Shown: one piece after another, positions 33,266 through 44,593 of the stretch | Layout: the number at the start of each line of letters is the position of its first letter | Position numbering within the stretch: the stretch's first letter is position 1 | NCBI GenBank assembly: GCA_002104935.1 | Contig: MCGT01000002.1 | Coordinates: 496,001-560,000, forward strand | DNA: 64,000 bases | Source: Hesseltinella vesiculosa | Taxonomy: Eukaryota > Mucoromycota > Mucoromycetes > Mucorales > Cunninghamellaceae | Direction: 5' to 3' | The notes under the pieces: model-generated | What the model was told of the DNA's origin: nothing | Databases searched by the model: none | Seen by the model: only the letters and a program-made list of their open reading frames with translations | Program-made: the position numbers and the translations under genes

Positions 33266-33477
33266 TGTTGGGATTTGATGGATCAAACCTGTTATCGTCC
33301 AATGACGGAACTTCATGGTTGGGTGATTGATAATCTTTTTGGAAACCCGACCCGTTTTTGTTCTTATTTTTATCCCCTTCACGCCTTCCTTTTCTCTCTT
33401 CCTTTTTATTTTTCGTTTCTCTTCTGATCTTGCCTCCGTCCCTTCCTATCCCAAATACAAGCCTTTTGTTTTAGACG
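33265..33477 (+). promoter_or_regulatory. Leader of bZIP gene with upstream ATG frames
   Basis: The short region before the bZIP start contains ATG at 33,265 (frame ends 33,330) and ATG at 33,278 (frame ends about 33,427). Genes of the Gcn4/CPC1 class are classically controlled by upstream frames. If the transcript starts this far up, these could act so. The transcript start is unknown. Confidence 0.25.
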
Positions 33478-34173
33478 ATGAATTTCTTGGCTTCCAGCAT
33501 CAGCCCAGACACCTTGGACGATTGGCTAGAGAGCGATCTTCGACAGTCAGGCATTCTCCCGACCGGCCGGCTGGCCACATTACAAAATGCAGTCAAAACG
33601 AATCTGTTGGACGACCTGGACAACAAAGCTTTGAGCGATCCTTCTGCCTTGGCCGCTCTTGCGAAAGATCTGCCGATGATGAATATGACGCCACTGTTGC
33701 AAGCGCTCGCCATCTTGCATGCATCCAACCAAAAAGCCTTCCCCAGCATGCCGCCGGTCGTCAACCCCATGGACATGACCAAAAAACCCACCCCTTTGCA
33801 TACCACCCCCATTGCTGCCTTGCCTGCGCCTGTCAGTGACCATACCATCTCCAGCAAGAAACGGCCGTCGCCCGTCGACACAAACGACGCCATGACCTTG
33901 AAGCGACAGAAAAACACAGACGCAGCCCGACGATCGCGGATGCGAAAAGCCCTGAAAATGGAAGCCTTGGAAAAGCGGGTGGCCGAGCTGGAAGACGCCA
34001 ACAAACTCCTCTTGAACAAAGTGACCGATGCCGAGATCGAACGAAACAGCTGCCAAGACAAGGTCGACGGCCACCGGCACACCATTGAAGCCCTGGAAAA
34101 GGAATTGGCAACGGCGCACAAGGCTTTGCTGGACGAATCCCAAGCATCCCCGGAAGCATCAGCCACCACATAG
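33478..34173 (+). CDS. Gcn4/CPC1-like bZIP transcription factor
   Basis: Single exon, 231 aa. The basic region is KRQKNTDAARRSRMRK (residues 142-157), with the Asn and the Ala-Ala-Arg-Arg-Ser-Arg core that defines Gcn4-type bZIPs, followed by a leucine zipper (LEKRVAELEDANKLLLNKV, from about 165) that continues as coiled coil to about 220. The N-terminal half is acidic/hydrophobic (LDDWLESDLRQSG, 13-25), plausible activation segment. Such factors bind TGACTCA-type sites and turn on amino-acid biosynthesis genes under starvation. The glutamine synthetase gene in this window could be a target, but I did not identify a site. Confidence 0.88.
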   Translation: MNFLASSISPDTLDDWLESDLRQSGILPTGRLATLQNAVKTNLLDDLDNKALSDPSALAALAKDLPMMNMTPLLQALAILHASNQKAFPSMPPVVNPMDMTKKPTPLHTTPIAALPAPVSDHTISSKKRPSPVDTNDAMTLKRQKNTDAARRSRMRKALKMEALEKRVAELEDANKLLLNKVTDAEIERNSCQDKVDGHRHTIEALEKELATAHKALLDESQASPEASATT

Positions 34174-34379
34174 TCATATCGTTTTTAAATTTTGCATTTT
34201 CATAAAGTATTTTATTATTACTAGTATTATTTTGCCTTAGAAATGGACAATCTGTCTAAATTTCTGTCAAAAATTGCATGGGAGAGGATGGTAGAAAAAT
34301 CAAAAAATCAAAAATTGGGCCGGACCCCTTTCTTTTTTTCTCTTTCTCTTCCTATTTCATACCAACATACCCTCACACC

Positions 34380-37300
34380 ATGGAAGCTTCTATGATCGCA
34401 ACCAACGAAAGCTATCTAAGTTTATTTAAACTGTTTCAAAGGTAATGCCAAAGCCATGGTTTATGCCTCCCCTCCCGCCCTTGAACATTTGTCCTTACGA
34501 CGCATTTTAGATTCAAAAGACAAGAACGGAAGCGATATGAGCTTCTTGTTAAGAAGCTCTATCCTTTGCTCAAGGCCCATAGCCCTACAGATATCGACCA
34601 ACAGACCGGCATCAAACACACCCCAACGCCTGCCACGCCCTCCATATGGGATAAAATGCGTGGCTACAGTGAACCAAAGGGTGCAACGGATCTTATCTAC
34701 CTTATACGGGAATTGCTTTTGGACTGGTAAGAAGCCAAACCAACAATGCTGCTTGACCTTACTTTCTTAAAGGTGGGACAAGCTCCTGGAAACGGTGCCC
34801 TTTGTCGCCAGCAATGAAAAAAGCGTCTACTATGACTGCATCTGCATGATCATGACCAGGTAAATGAGCTTCCGCAGCCTCCACTGTGTGTTTTTCTTGC
34901 ATGACTGGTGATCTCTAACCTTATTTTTGATTTACCAGATCAGAATTTATTGAGTTTGGTAAGGCGTGACAAATGTTTTTCTACATTCCAGGTCGCTCAT
35001 TGTTTTTTTTTTATTCTCAACCCCCGTAGATGCATACAGCCAACACGATTGCCAAATTCCACACGCCCAACGATATCACCAGCTGACCTACAAAACCCTG
35101 GAGAGAGTCAAAAAGAAACTGAACCGACCGACCCTCATTAGCCACACCTTGGATTTCCCAGCCAAAGTCCTAGGTAATGTTTTTTAAGTCATGTCCTCCA
35201 AGAGCTCGGGCCTTATTTTTGAATGTCAGCCGTTTGTTTCTTCAAGGTCCCAGCACTTTGCGAGCAATTGATTGGTAGCATCAAGGTCCCAACTGTATGG
35301 GTGCATCGGCTACGTCAAGAAATGGGCGACCTACCAAAGTAAAACTGGTGAAAAAACGACAAAGTCACCATCCTCATTTTGGCTAATTTTTGAACAGGCA
35401 AGACGAGGTCACAAAAGAAATGCACAGGGTATTTCCCAATCATCTACATTCACTGATTGGCGCTACGGGCTGGGACTACGAAAAATATGTGCGCAAAATT
35501 GCCATTGACATCGAAGACCGTGCAAGCCCATGGATGGCTCGGTAAGAAGGAATGGACGTCGCATGAACTCATCTGCTATTGGCTGTGTAGCTGGATCGAA
35601 TTTCATGGGGAACTGTTTCTGATTTTTTTCCGTCATTTTCACACCGCCCTCACAACCTACCTATGGCAAATTTGCCCAGAAGCACAGCATGAGAAAATCA
35701 AATTCCGTGACACCATGCTGGCTCATAGCCCTGGCTACCTCTACTTTTGTGGCCACTTCCTTCGATGCATTCACAACATGATCAATGGCATGGTCCATTC
35801 TCTTCCAATGGAAACTCCCGACGACGCTGTCGACAGCCTGGTCTCCTTGTCCTCCACCCAAGTTCAGAAACCCGACAGCCAAACCACACCGGACAAACGC
35901 AAGATCAACCAGCCGCCCTCCTTCCACAGCTCGCTATTGGACGACACGGGGAGTTACATCATCGTAAACGACAACGACGTTGTGTTTGGCCAGCAACATG
36001 TCGGCAAGCCGATGCTCTTGGATAAGCTGAACTGGAAATATGCAAAGTGTCTTGCCTGGATAGCCATGATGGTCGAGCCCTGTGGCCGCTTCCACAACAT
36101 GGTCAACATCATGTGTCGTGCCCTGACCACCACCATCGACGTCGGCAATGATTCCGGGGTCTTTGGCCTGTTCGATTTTTTGGAAGCCACGCTGCTTCAA
36201 TGCCAGCACAATCGATTGATGACGGAATATCACCCTCCTTACGACCATCCCTTCATTCTGCACACCATCCACATTGTCTTTGCCTATGCTGACCACACCT
36301 CGTCCTTGCTGCGTGCGCTGTCGTACGTCTACTCTCATTTTTCCTTTTTAACCACGAGGTCTAGCCTTTTGGATATGTTGTGCAACCGCATCTTATTGGA
36401 ACCTGCCATCTTTGAGCGTTTGTTCCTTCACTGGTCCAAACATGTGCGGTCCTTTTTTGCACAGCTCTTGGTTTATCGGGTTGGCGTGATTTGGCCCGGC
36501 GCTCGTGTCGCCTGGAAACCCGACTCCTCCGCCAAGCCGGAAATTCCCTCTCTGTGTCGAGGGCTATGCAATCAAGAGCCTATTGATGAGCTTTGGGAAC
36601 ACACCCAAGATTTCGACTTGTCACCCGATGCCTTTATCAGGATGGAGCGAACGTTGCGGAAGCACACCACCATGTAAGCCGTCATTCCTCTGCCTACTTA
36701 TCTACCTGCCTTGTCCATTCATCTCCTTTTTTTTAGCGTCATCCACCGTGTCCTGGAAACCATGTATAAATCCTTCCATGGCCAGTGCGAAAAGTACGAA
36801 CGGATCCACTTGACCAAGACTCATCACTATGAAGGCTTTAGCAAACCAAAGCCCGTTGTGCCCTACTGTATGTTCCCGCCTCAGCTCTCCGACTCAACCA
36901 CCTCCATGTACCTGTCTCTCACCAGCAGCAAGAATATTGATCTTTGCAGTAAGTGCGATGCTTCGAGGAAATGTGTCTCACGTCCTTTTTTTTTTTTTTT
37001 TTTTTTTTTTTTCCTGACAGGTCTCGCTTTCTCGACTTACAAAGAGTCATTGTACCAGCCTGCGAGTTCATCCATCCACCGACGGAGATCCTTTGGCTCT
37101 GCCTTTTCGACCTTGTCTTCCACAACAGCATATTCAGACGACGACACGACGCTCCAGCGGTGGGCTTCTGACGACCACGGCTTCATGGAAAATGCCTATG
37201 ATGTCTACAAGAATGGCTATGTCCTCTGGTTCCAGTACTATGCCGTGCCTCGGCCTATTATCGATCCTTTTATTGCCACAGCGCCGACACAACAACTGCC

Positions 37301-37643
37301 GCTACGGAGCAGTGAGACCCAATGGCCCTCCAAGGAAGTCCTCGACAAGTTTGAGCCCTGTTCCAACAACGCAGTCTTGCTGCGCGGCTATGGCCGCACC
37401 TCTGATATCGATCGACAACGCCACTACCGCACACTGGCCGATGCTCCCAACCGCCAGCTCACCGTCGAGCGCACCCTCAAAGCCGCTTCCGACTGGCAGT
37501 ACAGCTCTTGCCACCACGTCTACGCCCTGGAACAGCAAAAAGAGATGATTGCCCTGCACGACGCTTCCACTGCTAATTCCCCTCTTCCAAAACTGGTGCT
37601 CGTTTGGCCAGTCCATTGGGTTGTCCATGGAGACGTTAAATAG
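34380..37643 (+). CDS. DUF1765-family protein (899 aa)
   Basis: Ten exons (34,380-34,441; 34,511-34,726; 34,773-34,859; 34,939-34,958; 35,030-35,173; 35,230-35,338; 35,398-35,541; 35,591-36,673; 36,737-36,948; 37,021-37,643) total 2,700 bases. The strongest family signal is ERLFLHWSKHVRSFFAQLLVYR (exon 8, split here as a motif around FLHWSKHVRSFF), matching the conserved LFLHW-VR--F--LL block of fungal DUF1765 / UPF0592 proteins, whose role is unknown. Upstream TLERVKKKLNRPTL and LNWKYAKCLAWIAMMVEP, and a C-terminal Ser-rich stretch (about 700-740) fit the family's layout. Exon 4 is only 20 bases. Intron 9 has a poly-T run of about 28. The acceptor of exon 5 (35,029) is the least certain splice site. 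Confidence 0.75.
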
Positions 37644-38976
37644 CCTCAAACGATGTATCTCTGGTGTGGCAACCAGAACTCTTTTTCAATAATAACATAG
37701 CCAGTCATCTCATGTCGGTTCAGGTTAGCATAAAAATAAAGCATCCCATCATCTCTCCCTCTCGTTCCTCATCTTGACGCCTGAGTGCTGTGTATTCTTG
37801 ACTGATCAATATGAACAAAGTGGGCCCAAACCAGGCAGAGGTCAATATGCAATGCTGCCAGCCGGAGAGATTGGCTTGGCCATTTTGGCGGCATTTGAAA
37901 CCTTGCTTTGGCTGTCTTTTTTTTTCGATTTTTGCCTCTTTTTTTGCTGGGGAATCGGAGGACACGAAAGAGTTTCGACAAACAGGTTGGCTGGATAATC
38001 TTTGCCGATAGGCTTGATTCTTTCACCATCTATGCCTTTCACGAGTACTTTCTTGCATGCAAAATCTCACGTCGATCCATTTGTTCAAAAACGCAGTGTG
38101 GCCGTTTCTTTTTTTTTCGAAAGCAAAAGGGGGTCCCCTGGCGAACTGAACAAAAATCATGCAAAGCCTCTCAAGAACTCGACCCCCACCGACATTCCTC
38201 AAACTCTGTATATCACTAGTATAGGATGAGAGAAGAGGGTGGGCGGAAGAACGAGCCTTGGGCCATTCGTGATGTCGAGGTAGGAACACTACAAAAAGTG
38301 ACTGTTCAGCCATTTTACCAGAATGGCCTGTCTTTGTTGGTAGCTCTAGTTCTGTGTCATTTTGTCTGATACCATAGTGAATCCGTCCATTGCCACTCCT
38401 TAACATGTACTAGTTATGTACTAGTTTTGTGCAAAATTCGGCAGCCATCGACGCCTGTCATTGCTCGTAAGCATGCAACGTTTGCTGGCCATACTTGGGC
38501 TGGGACGTCGGAAGCCCCATTTTGGCTGCCGAGGTTTTTTTGTGGCCCAGACTGAACAAGTGTCAGGATGGCTGGGTGGTTTTCGCCATACATGCCTTGC
38601 GTGAGAACCAACGCCCATGCAACTGCTTACGTCGATAGCTTAGCCCAAAGAGCAGTGTGACAGTTTAATTATCATTGTTATTATTATTATTTTGAAAAGC
38701 AACAGGGCCTGTATCTGGGCAAAAAAAAAAACAAACTCTGTGCAATCCATCGACAGCAACGGTACCGCAGTGGATGGTGGACAACCTGTTACAGCATACT
38801 GTTCGTCTGCATGCCACATCCGTTCTTAAGAAGGTCGATCATTCCGAGCTTGGCAGACCGCGACAGGGAAGCGCTCTCTTTTTTTTTTTTTTTTTCGCCT
38901 CCTCCAGGCTTTGCCACTTTTGTCTCCTTCTCTTCATTATTTGCCCTGTTTTTTTTTTGATTAATGGTCCTAGAAT
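37644..38976. other. Intergenic with worn repeat
   Basis: 1.3 kb without a supported gene. Contains a degenerate copy of the foldback module (37,925-38,145) and possibly a second, even weaker one (about 38,400-38,630). Confidence 0.5.
37925..38145 (-). repeat. Dispersed foldback module, degenerate copy 5
   Basis: Collinear with 3,275-3,505: CGATTTT, poly-T then GCTGGGGAATCGGA, GGTTGGCTGG, TGCATGCAAAATCTCACGTC, GATCCATT, CAGTGTG, poly-T, then GCGAACTGAAC. Divergence is high but the order and spacing hold over about 220 bases. Confidence 0.55.
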
Positions 38977-40690
38977 ATGTCAAAAAAGAAAACCCCCATT
39001 GTATCCCATCGACCCCACCAGACAAGAGGGATTCCTTTTGCATCCCCCGAGACGCCATTCAAGTATGATGCAAAAGATCGCCTGGACAGTCTGGTTTCGC
39101 CAGATCGGTCGCCATCAAACAACCGTTACAATTACAGCCAGCGGCCATTTCAGAAAACGAAACCTGGATCTCCCTATTCACCCATCCACAACAGCCATCC
39201 GTTCTCGCCATCCAACAGTTGGTCAGTTGACAGCCTCCCGGGCATTATCGATATCAAAGATCCTCCTTCCCTGTCGCTCAAGCGAAAGGGCCCCGCCTCA
39301 TCACCCACCCGGCTGCCATCTGCTGCCTCCCGCATAAAACCACCGACATCGCCATCACCTGCCAGACCAGCTATGGCTGCGCCAACAGCCCATGATAGAT
39401 TGCCCATGGACAAACAGACCACGCAAAAGATCACCGGACACGAAACCACCGACGATGAGAGAACCACCGACAGCGAAACGGAAGACGAATGCCATCCAGC
39501 GAATCCCACCTACGCAGCGGATGACAATGATGCTGTTGTGATTGTGCCTCGTCGGCCTAATCTTTCCCTCAGCAATCCTCAACGCCGGCCTCAAAACCCT
39601 TCTGCCACACGCCCTAAAATGCTCCCCTACCAACGCAGCCCCAGCCCGATCCTTGCACCCGTCCAACCTGACCCCGCTATCGTGGCAGCCGACAAAGACC
39701 TAGAAAAAGACAGTTACAATGTCACACTGATGCTCCCCCACAAGCGCAAACGGCCCCTCCGATCCAAAATCGAAGCTCGCAGCCCGGCTCCTGTCATGAC
39801 TGTCAGTGACTTGCCTGCCTTTTGCCTGGAAAACACCACAAACGATCAAGGTATTACTAAAAAAAAAAAAAAAAAAAGGAAATGCGGTGCACAGGATCGA
39901 TGTTAACCCCAATTTTTTTTGGACACAGTCGAATGCCCGTACTGTCATGAGATACTACGGCTGGATGAGTCGGAAAAAGTGGCCAACACGTATGCTGAGA
40001 TCAAGGACAAGGACAAACGAAAGACCACCAGCATGGATCGCTCTGCATTTTGCCAGCTGCATTCGCTGGAGCTGGAACTGAAGCCGCTGGCGATCGAAAA
40101 CGGCTGGCCCTTGACCATCGACTTTGACAAGCTGCCGGACCGTGTGTTGCGCCTCAAGACGGAACTGGATCGAGTTATTTTCCAGCTGGACCCGAGCGAC
40201 TATCTTAGCCTGGCCTTGGATGCCTATCGCGTTCTGGGAAAAAACAAGGCAAGAAGCACGTTTGGTGCCATTGCCCGCTTTGAAAAGGTCATCGTAAGTG
40301 GAGGTCGCTCGTGGTGTGTAAAATAGGAAAATGGCAAAATGATCTCATTTTTGGTTCCCATCGCAGCCTGGCTATTATGGTGCCAAAGGGGCGTCCCTGA
40401 TTCTGGATCAACTGCAAGCGATGTATAAGAATATCCTGTTGAAGAACCTCACCGAGCCTCAGACACCTACCGAGTACATGCAGCAGGTGCTAATGCCGGA
40501 GGTTGGCTACCGCCTGATTCTACAGGACCTTCGTGCCAAGGGAGACCGCAATCATCGCGACCTGGAGAACATGGCCAAGAAGACCATGCTTGCCAGTGCC
40601 ACCTTTGGCAGCTTTATGTACCCAATCCATGAAGGTTTGGATGAGGACCCTTCCTCGTCCTTTGCCGTCACGGACAGCGACGATGACTAG
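38977..40690 (+). CDS. RTC4-like domain protein (520 aa)
   Basis: Three exons (38,977-39,850; 39,929-40,293; 40,367-40,690), 1,563 bases. The first half is disordered, Ser/Pro-rich, with acidic (TTDDERTTDSETEDE) and basic patches. The second half starts with a zinc-finger-like VECPYCHEILRL (about residue 292) and then FCQLHSLELELKPLAIENGWP and IDFDKLPDRVLRLKTELD, the C-H-W-P-I-D-F-L-R pattern of the RTC4 (restriction of telomere capping 4) domain, through PGYYGAKGASLILDQL to an acidic tail (TDSDDD). In yeast RTC4 affects telomere-capping defects; the biochemical role is not known. Assignment rests on this motif order. Confidence 0.7.
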
Positions 40691-40928
40691 TACTCCTCTC
40701 ATACCCCCTTCTCCTGGTCTCCCATACACCACCACGTCTTTCCTCCATATACCTTGCACTAAATTAAACTAAATGAAGAATGCGCTGGCTCAAAGCAGTG
40801 GAAGATCACCTTCTTTCCTCCTTCCAATACAGCCATGAGTTGGGGGAATTTTCAAGATATTCTACAACCTAGGTTTCTTTATTTGATGGGATGAAGTAAA
40901 CGGGAGAGAGAGAGAGAAAGAGAGAAAT
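40691..40928. other. Convergent 3' ends, with (GA)n
   Basis: Region between the stop of the RTC4-like gene and the stop of the ATP synthase f gene. A GA-rich microsatellite lies at about 40,903-40,926. Confidence 0.6.
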
Positions 40929-41459
40929 CTAGTGGTGTTCAACGTTCTTGTGGTGCTTCAAGTGGAAGTGGTAATCTAGAAAAGACAAGGTTGGTCAGGT
41001 TTGTATCTGCCTCGACGTTTCTTCATGTTCTTTTGAGCTTACCAATGGTGTAACCAATGACGAAGATACCGCCGATCAAGTGAAGGAAGGGAGTGATGGA
41101 GGCATTGTCACCATCAATGTAACGAGCCTTGTAACGACCCCAGACGCCACTGGCCTTGATGGGTTCAGCTTGACCCTTGGGAAGACGCTATCATACAAAA
41201 GAAAGAACAGGTCAGACATCAAGGATCGATTGGTTGTGAGTTGTGATGGTTATTATGGATTTGCTGGACAGTCAAGATGGTCGAAGGGGTAACAAAAACC
41301 AAATCAAAACAAAAAGCTTACCTTGTAAAAGGCAACCAAATCGGTCATTTGGGAATCCTTGGCGGCACCGCTACCGACCTTGGTGGCAGCAGCAACATTG
41401 GGAGGGATGAGAGTCTTGGTGCTGTAGGCACGACGGAAAACAGTAGACATGGCGTTCAT
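40929..41459 (-). CDS. ATP17: Mitochondrial ATP synthase subunit f
   Basis: Three exons on minus (41,459-41,322; 41,187-41,043; 40,975-40,929), 330 bases, 109 aa. The N-terminus (STVFRRAYSTKTLIPPNV) is a mitochondrial targeting sequence running into the family's LIPP motif. VAFYKRLPKGQAEPIKA, RYKARYIDGDNASITPFLH and the C-terminal YHFHLKHHKNVEHH match fungal subunit f throughout, with one membrane segment (about 78-96). Subunit f is in the membrane Fo sector at the inner mitochondrial membrane. A second Met three codons in (MSTVFRR) is an equally possible start. Divergent from COQ4 across 174 bases. Confidence 0.92.
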
Positions 41460-41633
41460 GGTCGAGTGTAATGAAAAGAAAAAAAAGAAAGAAAAAAAAA
41501 AAAACTGAGCCTTGCTCCTTTTTTCGTTCTTACCCTCGCCTTGTTTATTCTGCAGCGGAGGCTTTTCAAGCCCGGAGCCCAAAAATTCCGGTCACACTTT
41601 TTTTTTGGCCTCTTTTTCTTTCCTGTTCATTTT
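41460..41633. promoter_or_regulatory. Divergent promoter, ATP17 / COQ4
   Basis: 174 bases between the start codons of two mitochondrial inner-membrane protein genes. Holds an A/G-rich run (about 41,471-41,504) and poly-T near 41,600. A shared control element would be a natural reading, but none is identified. Confidence 0.5.
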
Positions 41634-42539
41634 ATGCTTCCACGTACTCTTCGACAATGGTCAAGGCATGCTGGCCAACACTGCCTCGCCAAGCGCGCTC
41701 TGATCAGCTCCACTCATCACGCAGCCTCTCGGCAGCCTCTTTATGAACACCACATCCCCATTTCTTGTGTCGAACGCTCCGTTCTGACGGTGGGGTCTGC
41801 CCTTGCGGCTGTCAATAATCCTCTTCGTGGCGGTAGGCCAGTCAGAAAGAAGACGTCCCATGTTTTCTCATTGCTATTTTTATGATAGATATGGTTGCCA
41901 CCTTAGGCGAAACCACCGGCACTCTGTTTTTAAAACGCATGCGCGACACCATGTTGGCTTCCAAAACTGGCCGGCAAATCCTCAAAGACCGCCCCAGCAT
42001 CAACACCTCCAGCCTGGACTTTGATCAGCTTCGACTGGAATGTGCTCCTGGCACCTTTGGTCATGCCTATATTTCCTGGCTCGATGAACAAGGCGTCACC
42101 CCAGACACTCGAGAACCCGTAAGTCATGGACGATTGGCAGCCAGGGGGGGGGCACCCTTGTTCACTTTTTTTTTTTTGGCAGGTGCGATTTGTCGATGAC
42201 GAAGAACTGGCGTTTGTGATGAAACGATACCGCGAAATCCATGATTTCTTCCATACGTTGACGGGTCTGGGGGTCAGTGTGGAAGAAGAAATCGCGCTCA
42301 AGTGGTTTGAATGGGTGCAGACCGGCCTGCCCATGACGATGTTGTCGTCCTTGTTTGGGCCTTGGCAACTGTCTTGGGCCCAGCGTGCAACGCTTTACTC
42401 GACCTACGTGCCTTGGGCTCTACAAAGTGGCGCGGCCTGCCAGCCCTTGATGAACGTCTATTACGAACAAAAGTTCCATCTTCCATTGGATCAATTCCGT
42501 CAGGAACTCGGCCTGATCCCGACCCCTCATTCACTGTAG
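41634..42539 (+). CDS. COQ4: Ubiquinone biosynthesis protein Coq4
   Basis: Three exons (41,634-41,832; 41,889-42,118; 42,183-42,539), 786 bases, 261 aa. The first 45 residues are Arg/Ser/His-rich with few acids, a mitochondrial presequence. Family landmarks: DMVATLGETTGTLFLKRMRD, TFGHAYISWLDEQGV, RYREIHDFFHTLTG with the metal-binding HDxxHx(11)E arrangement (His163, Asp164, His167, Glu179), and FEWVQTGLPM. Coq4 sits on the matrix face of the inner membrane, organises the CoQ synthome and has been linked to the C1 decarboxylation/hydroxylation step. Confidence 0.95.
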
Positions 42540-43228
42540 TATAGCTCCATCCCCCCCTCTTTTTGCATCCCAACCTTAGTAAACCCGCCCTACATCCATA
42601 CCTCTGTGCCCAAAAAAAAAATAAGATGATCGCAATGAGTTTTAATTTACGACGCCCCTTGTATCGTGTACCTTTCTCTATCTCTCTCTCTATCTCATGC
42701 AAAAAAAATGTTGCCCATGAGCAAAAAAAATTAATTACGGCACTCGGTATTCCCGCGTGATCTCTCACCGCAGTACTAACCAAGCCGTACGCTGCTTATC
42801 TGCAGAGATCGAACGGGATCTGGATTTTTCAACGTCGTATGGCCGTAACATGAAAAGTTTTATTTCGATGAATCCAGATGGTTGATAACGGAATTTCGGC
42901 GGCCGAATAAGCGGACAGTATCAGCCAATACGAACGCGTCAATGGGGGGTCTGAGCACGTTTCCCAGCTTGCAATGATGCTGTTGGTCAATGACGCTGGC
43001 CCATGTCGTTGGAATGAGAGATACCTCGTGCAAGAATTTTTTTTTCATACCGGGTATCTCCTCTCACTGAATTCAGTGAACATGGCAAAAAATGCCAGCA
43101 GCTACTGCAAGCCTCTCAGCACTCACTCTACGAAAGCTGAAAAAAAAAGATCACTTGGCATCCTTTTGCCACTAGGCGTGGGATGTGATACAGAAACAAT
43201 AGAGTTTATCGACAACGCATAACAAAGC
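42540..43228. other. Intergenic
   Basis: No gene seen. A TCTC-rich run at about 42,676-42,698. Convergent 3' ends of COQ4 and the NmrA-like paralog 2. Confidence 0.5.
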
Positions 43229-44160
43229 TTAGATAAAGTGGCTCTTGTTTTGCTGGACCCAGGCTTCTAAGGTGGAATTGGGGCGATTGAGGAGGATGGG
43301 GACGACGCTGGTGGGAGGCAGGCTGGTGTCTACAGTGGACAGGTCGTAGGCCATGGCATGATTGTTCATGATAGGTTCCAGAATCTTGTAGCGCTCGGCA
43401 GGCGAGGCTTGCTTGTAGGTGATGGTGCGGCCGACGGCTTGTGAGAACAGCTCGGCACGGCGGCGGTGTGACAAGGTGTCGCTGATCAATGGATAGGCAA
43501 AATTGGCGTGTTTTTCAATGGGCTCCGTCAAGACACAAGCGGCAACGTCGGCAATGTCGTCGGTGCTGACCCATTCGATTGGCGCGTCCGGGTCTTGGGT
43601 GTCAGCCAACATGTTGAGGTCCTTGATCAGCTTGAGATCGGCCCACAAGTGATTGGTGAAGAAACGGCTCGGGCGCAGGGCCACAAGGTTGGTGTTGTGT
43701 TCCAAAGCCAAGTTGTACATGCGCTCCTCGGCCAGACGATGGGCCTACCAACGAAGGGTGAGACAACCGGGCTTTGCGGCTCTTTTTTTTTCTCACTTAC
43801 TTCACCAATATAGCACGTGCGCCATGGGAACATGGCAAAACGAGACGATAAGTCAACAATTTGTTTACCACCCGCTTCGTAAAAGGCCTTGGCAATAGCG
43901 CTCTTAATCAGGTACATGCGGGGCATATCGGTACACATCAAGAACAGGCGCGTATGTCCGGCGACAGCATTTTTCAGGTTGGTCAGGTCGTCAAAGTCAC
44001 CTTGCACCTCCGTCAAAAGGTCGTGGCTGTTGAAGAGTGCTTTGGCTTTGGCTGGGTCGCGTACATAGACGGTGGTGGCCACACCTTTAGCCAAGAGCGA
44101 TCGCACCACCTTTTGACCAATATCACCAGTAGCACCAGTTACAAACACTTTATCAGACAT
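43229..44160 (-). CDS. NmrA-like NAD(P)-binding oxidoreductase, paralog 2
   Basis: Two exons (44,160-43,801; 43,744-43,229) joined by a 56-base GT-AG intron, 876 bases, 291 aa. Starts MSDKVFVTGATGDIGQKV with the Rossmann glycine motif, then TTVYVRDPAKAK, LSSRFAMFPWRTC, and after the intron AHRLAEERMYNLALEHN, LRPSRFFTNHLW and PIEWVSTDDIADV. Same architecture and clear sequence similarity to the gene at 1,321-2,205, which lacks the intron. Start set at MSDKV; an upstream in-frame extension runs into promoter-like sequence with a (GA)n stretch (44,168-44,193). Confidence 0.87.
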
Positions 44161-44516
44161 TTTTGTTTTTGAGAGAGAGTGAGAGAGTGAGAGATTCCAA
44201 GAAGGACAAAGAAAAAAGAAAAAAAAAAAAACCTTGCAGCACATTTTTAACCTCCACACTGCGTCACCCAATACCTTTTTTGGATTGCATGGTGGGCTTC
44301 GGATGTTTGAAAAAACAAGGGAAAGAGCAAAACGTCCCGCTCGTACAAATTTGGAAAACGACGCCCTATCAATGACGTTGCCAAGACCCGCGAAATGAAT
44401 AGCCGGTTTTTTTTTTAAAAAAATAGGCAATCACTAAAATCGGATGGAATCATTTATTAAATGTCGGGTAAAAAATGGTAAAGAATAGCATAATAAATAC
44501 AGTGCGTATCAGGTTT
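44161..44516. other. Intergenic
   Basis: Upstream region of the NmrA-like gene and 3' side of the F-BAR gene. GA-rich run at 44,168-44,193, poly-A at 44,215-44,232. Confidence 0.5.
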
Positions 44517-44557
44517 CTAAGGTTGGAGAGCTTGACCCTTTCCTAGTAAGAGTTGGA

Positions 44558-44593
<36 letters not shown>

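Noticed and set aside
33471..34169. 232-aa minus-strand frame
   Set aside because: Antisense shadow of the bZIP gene.
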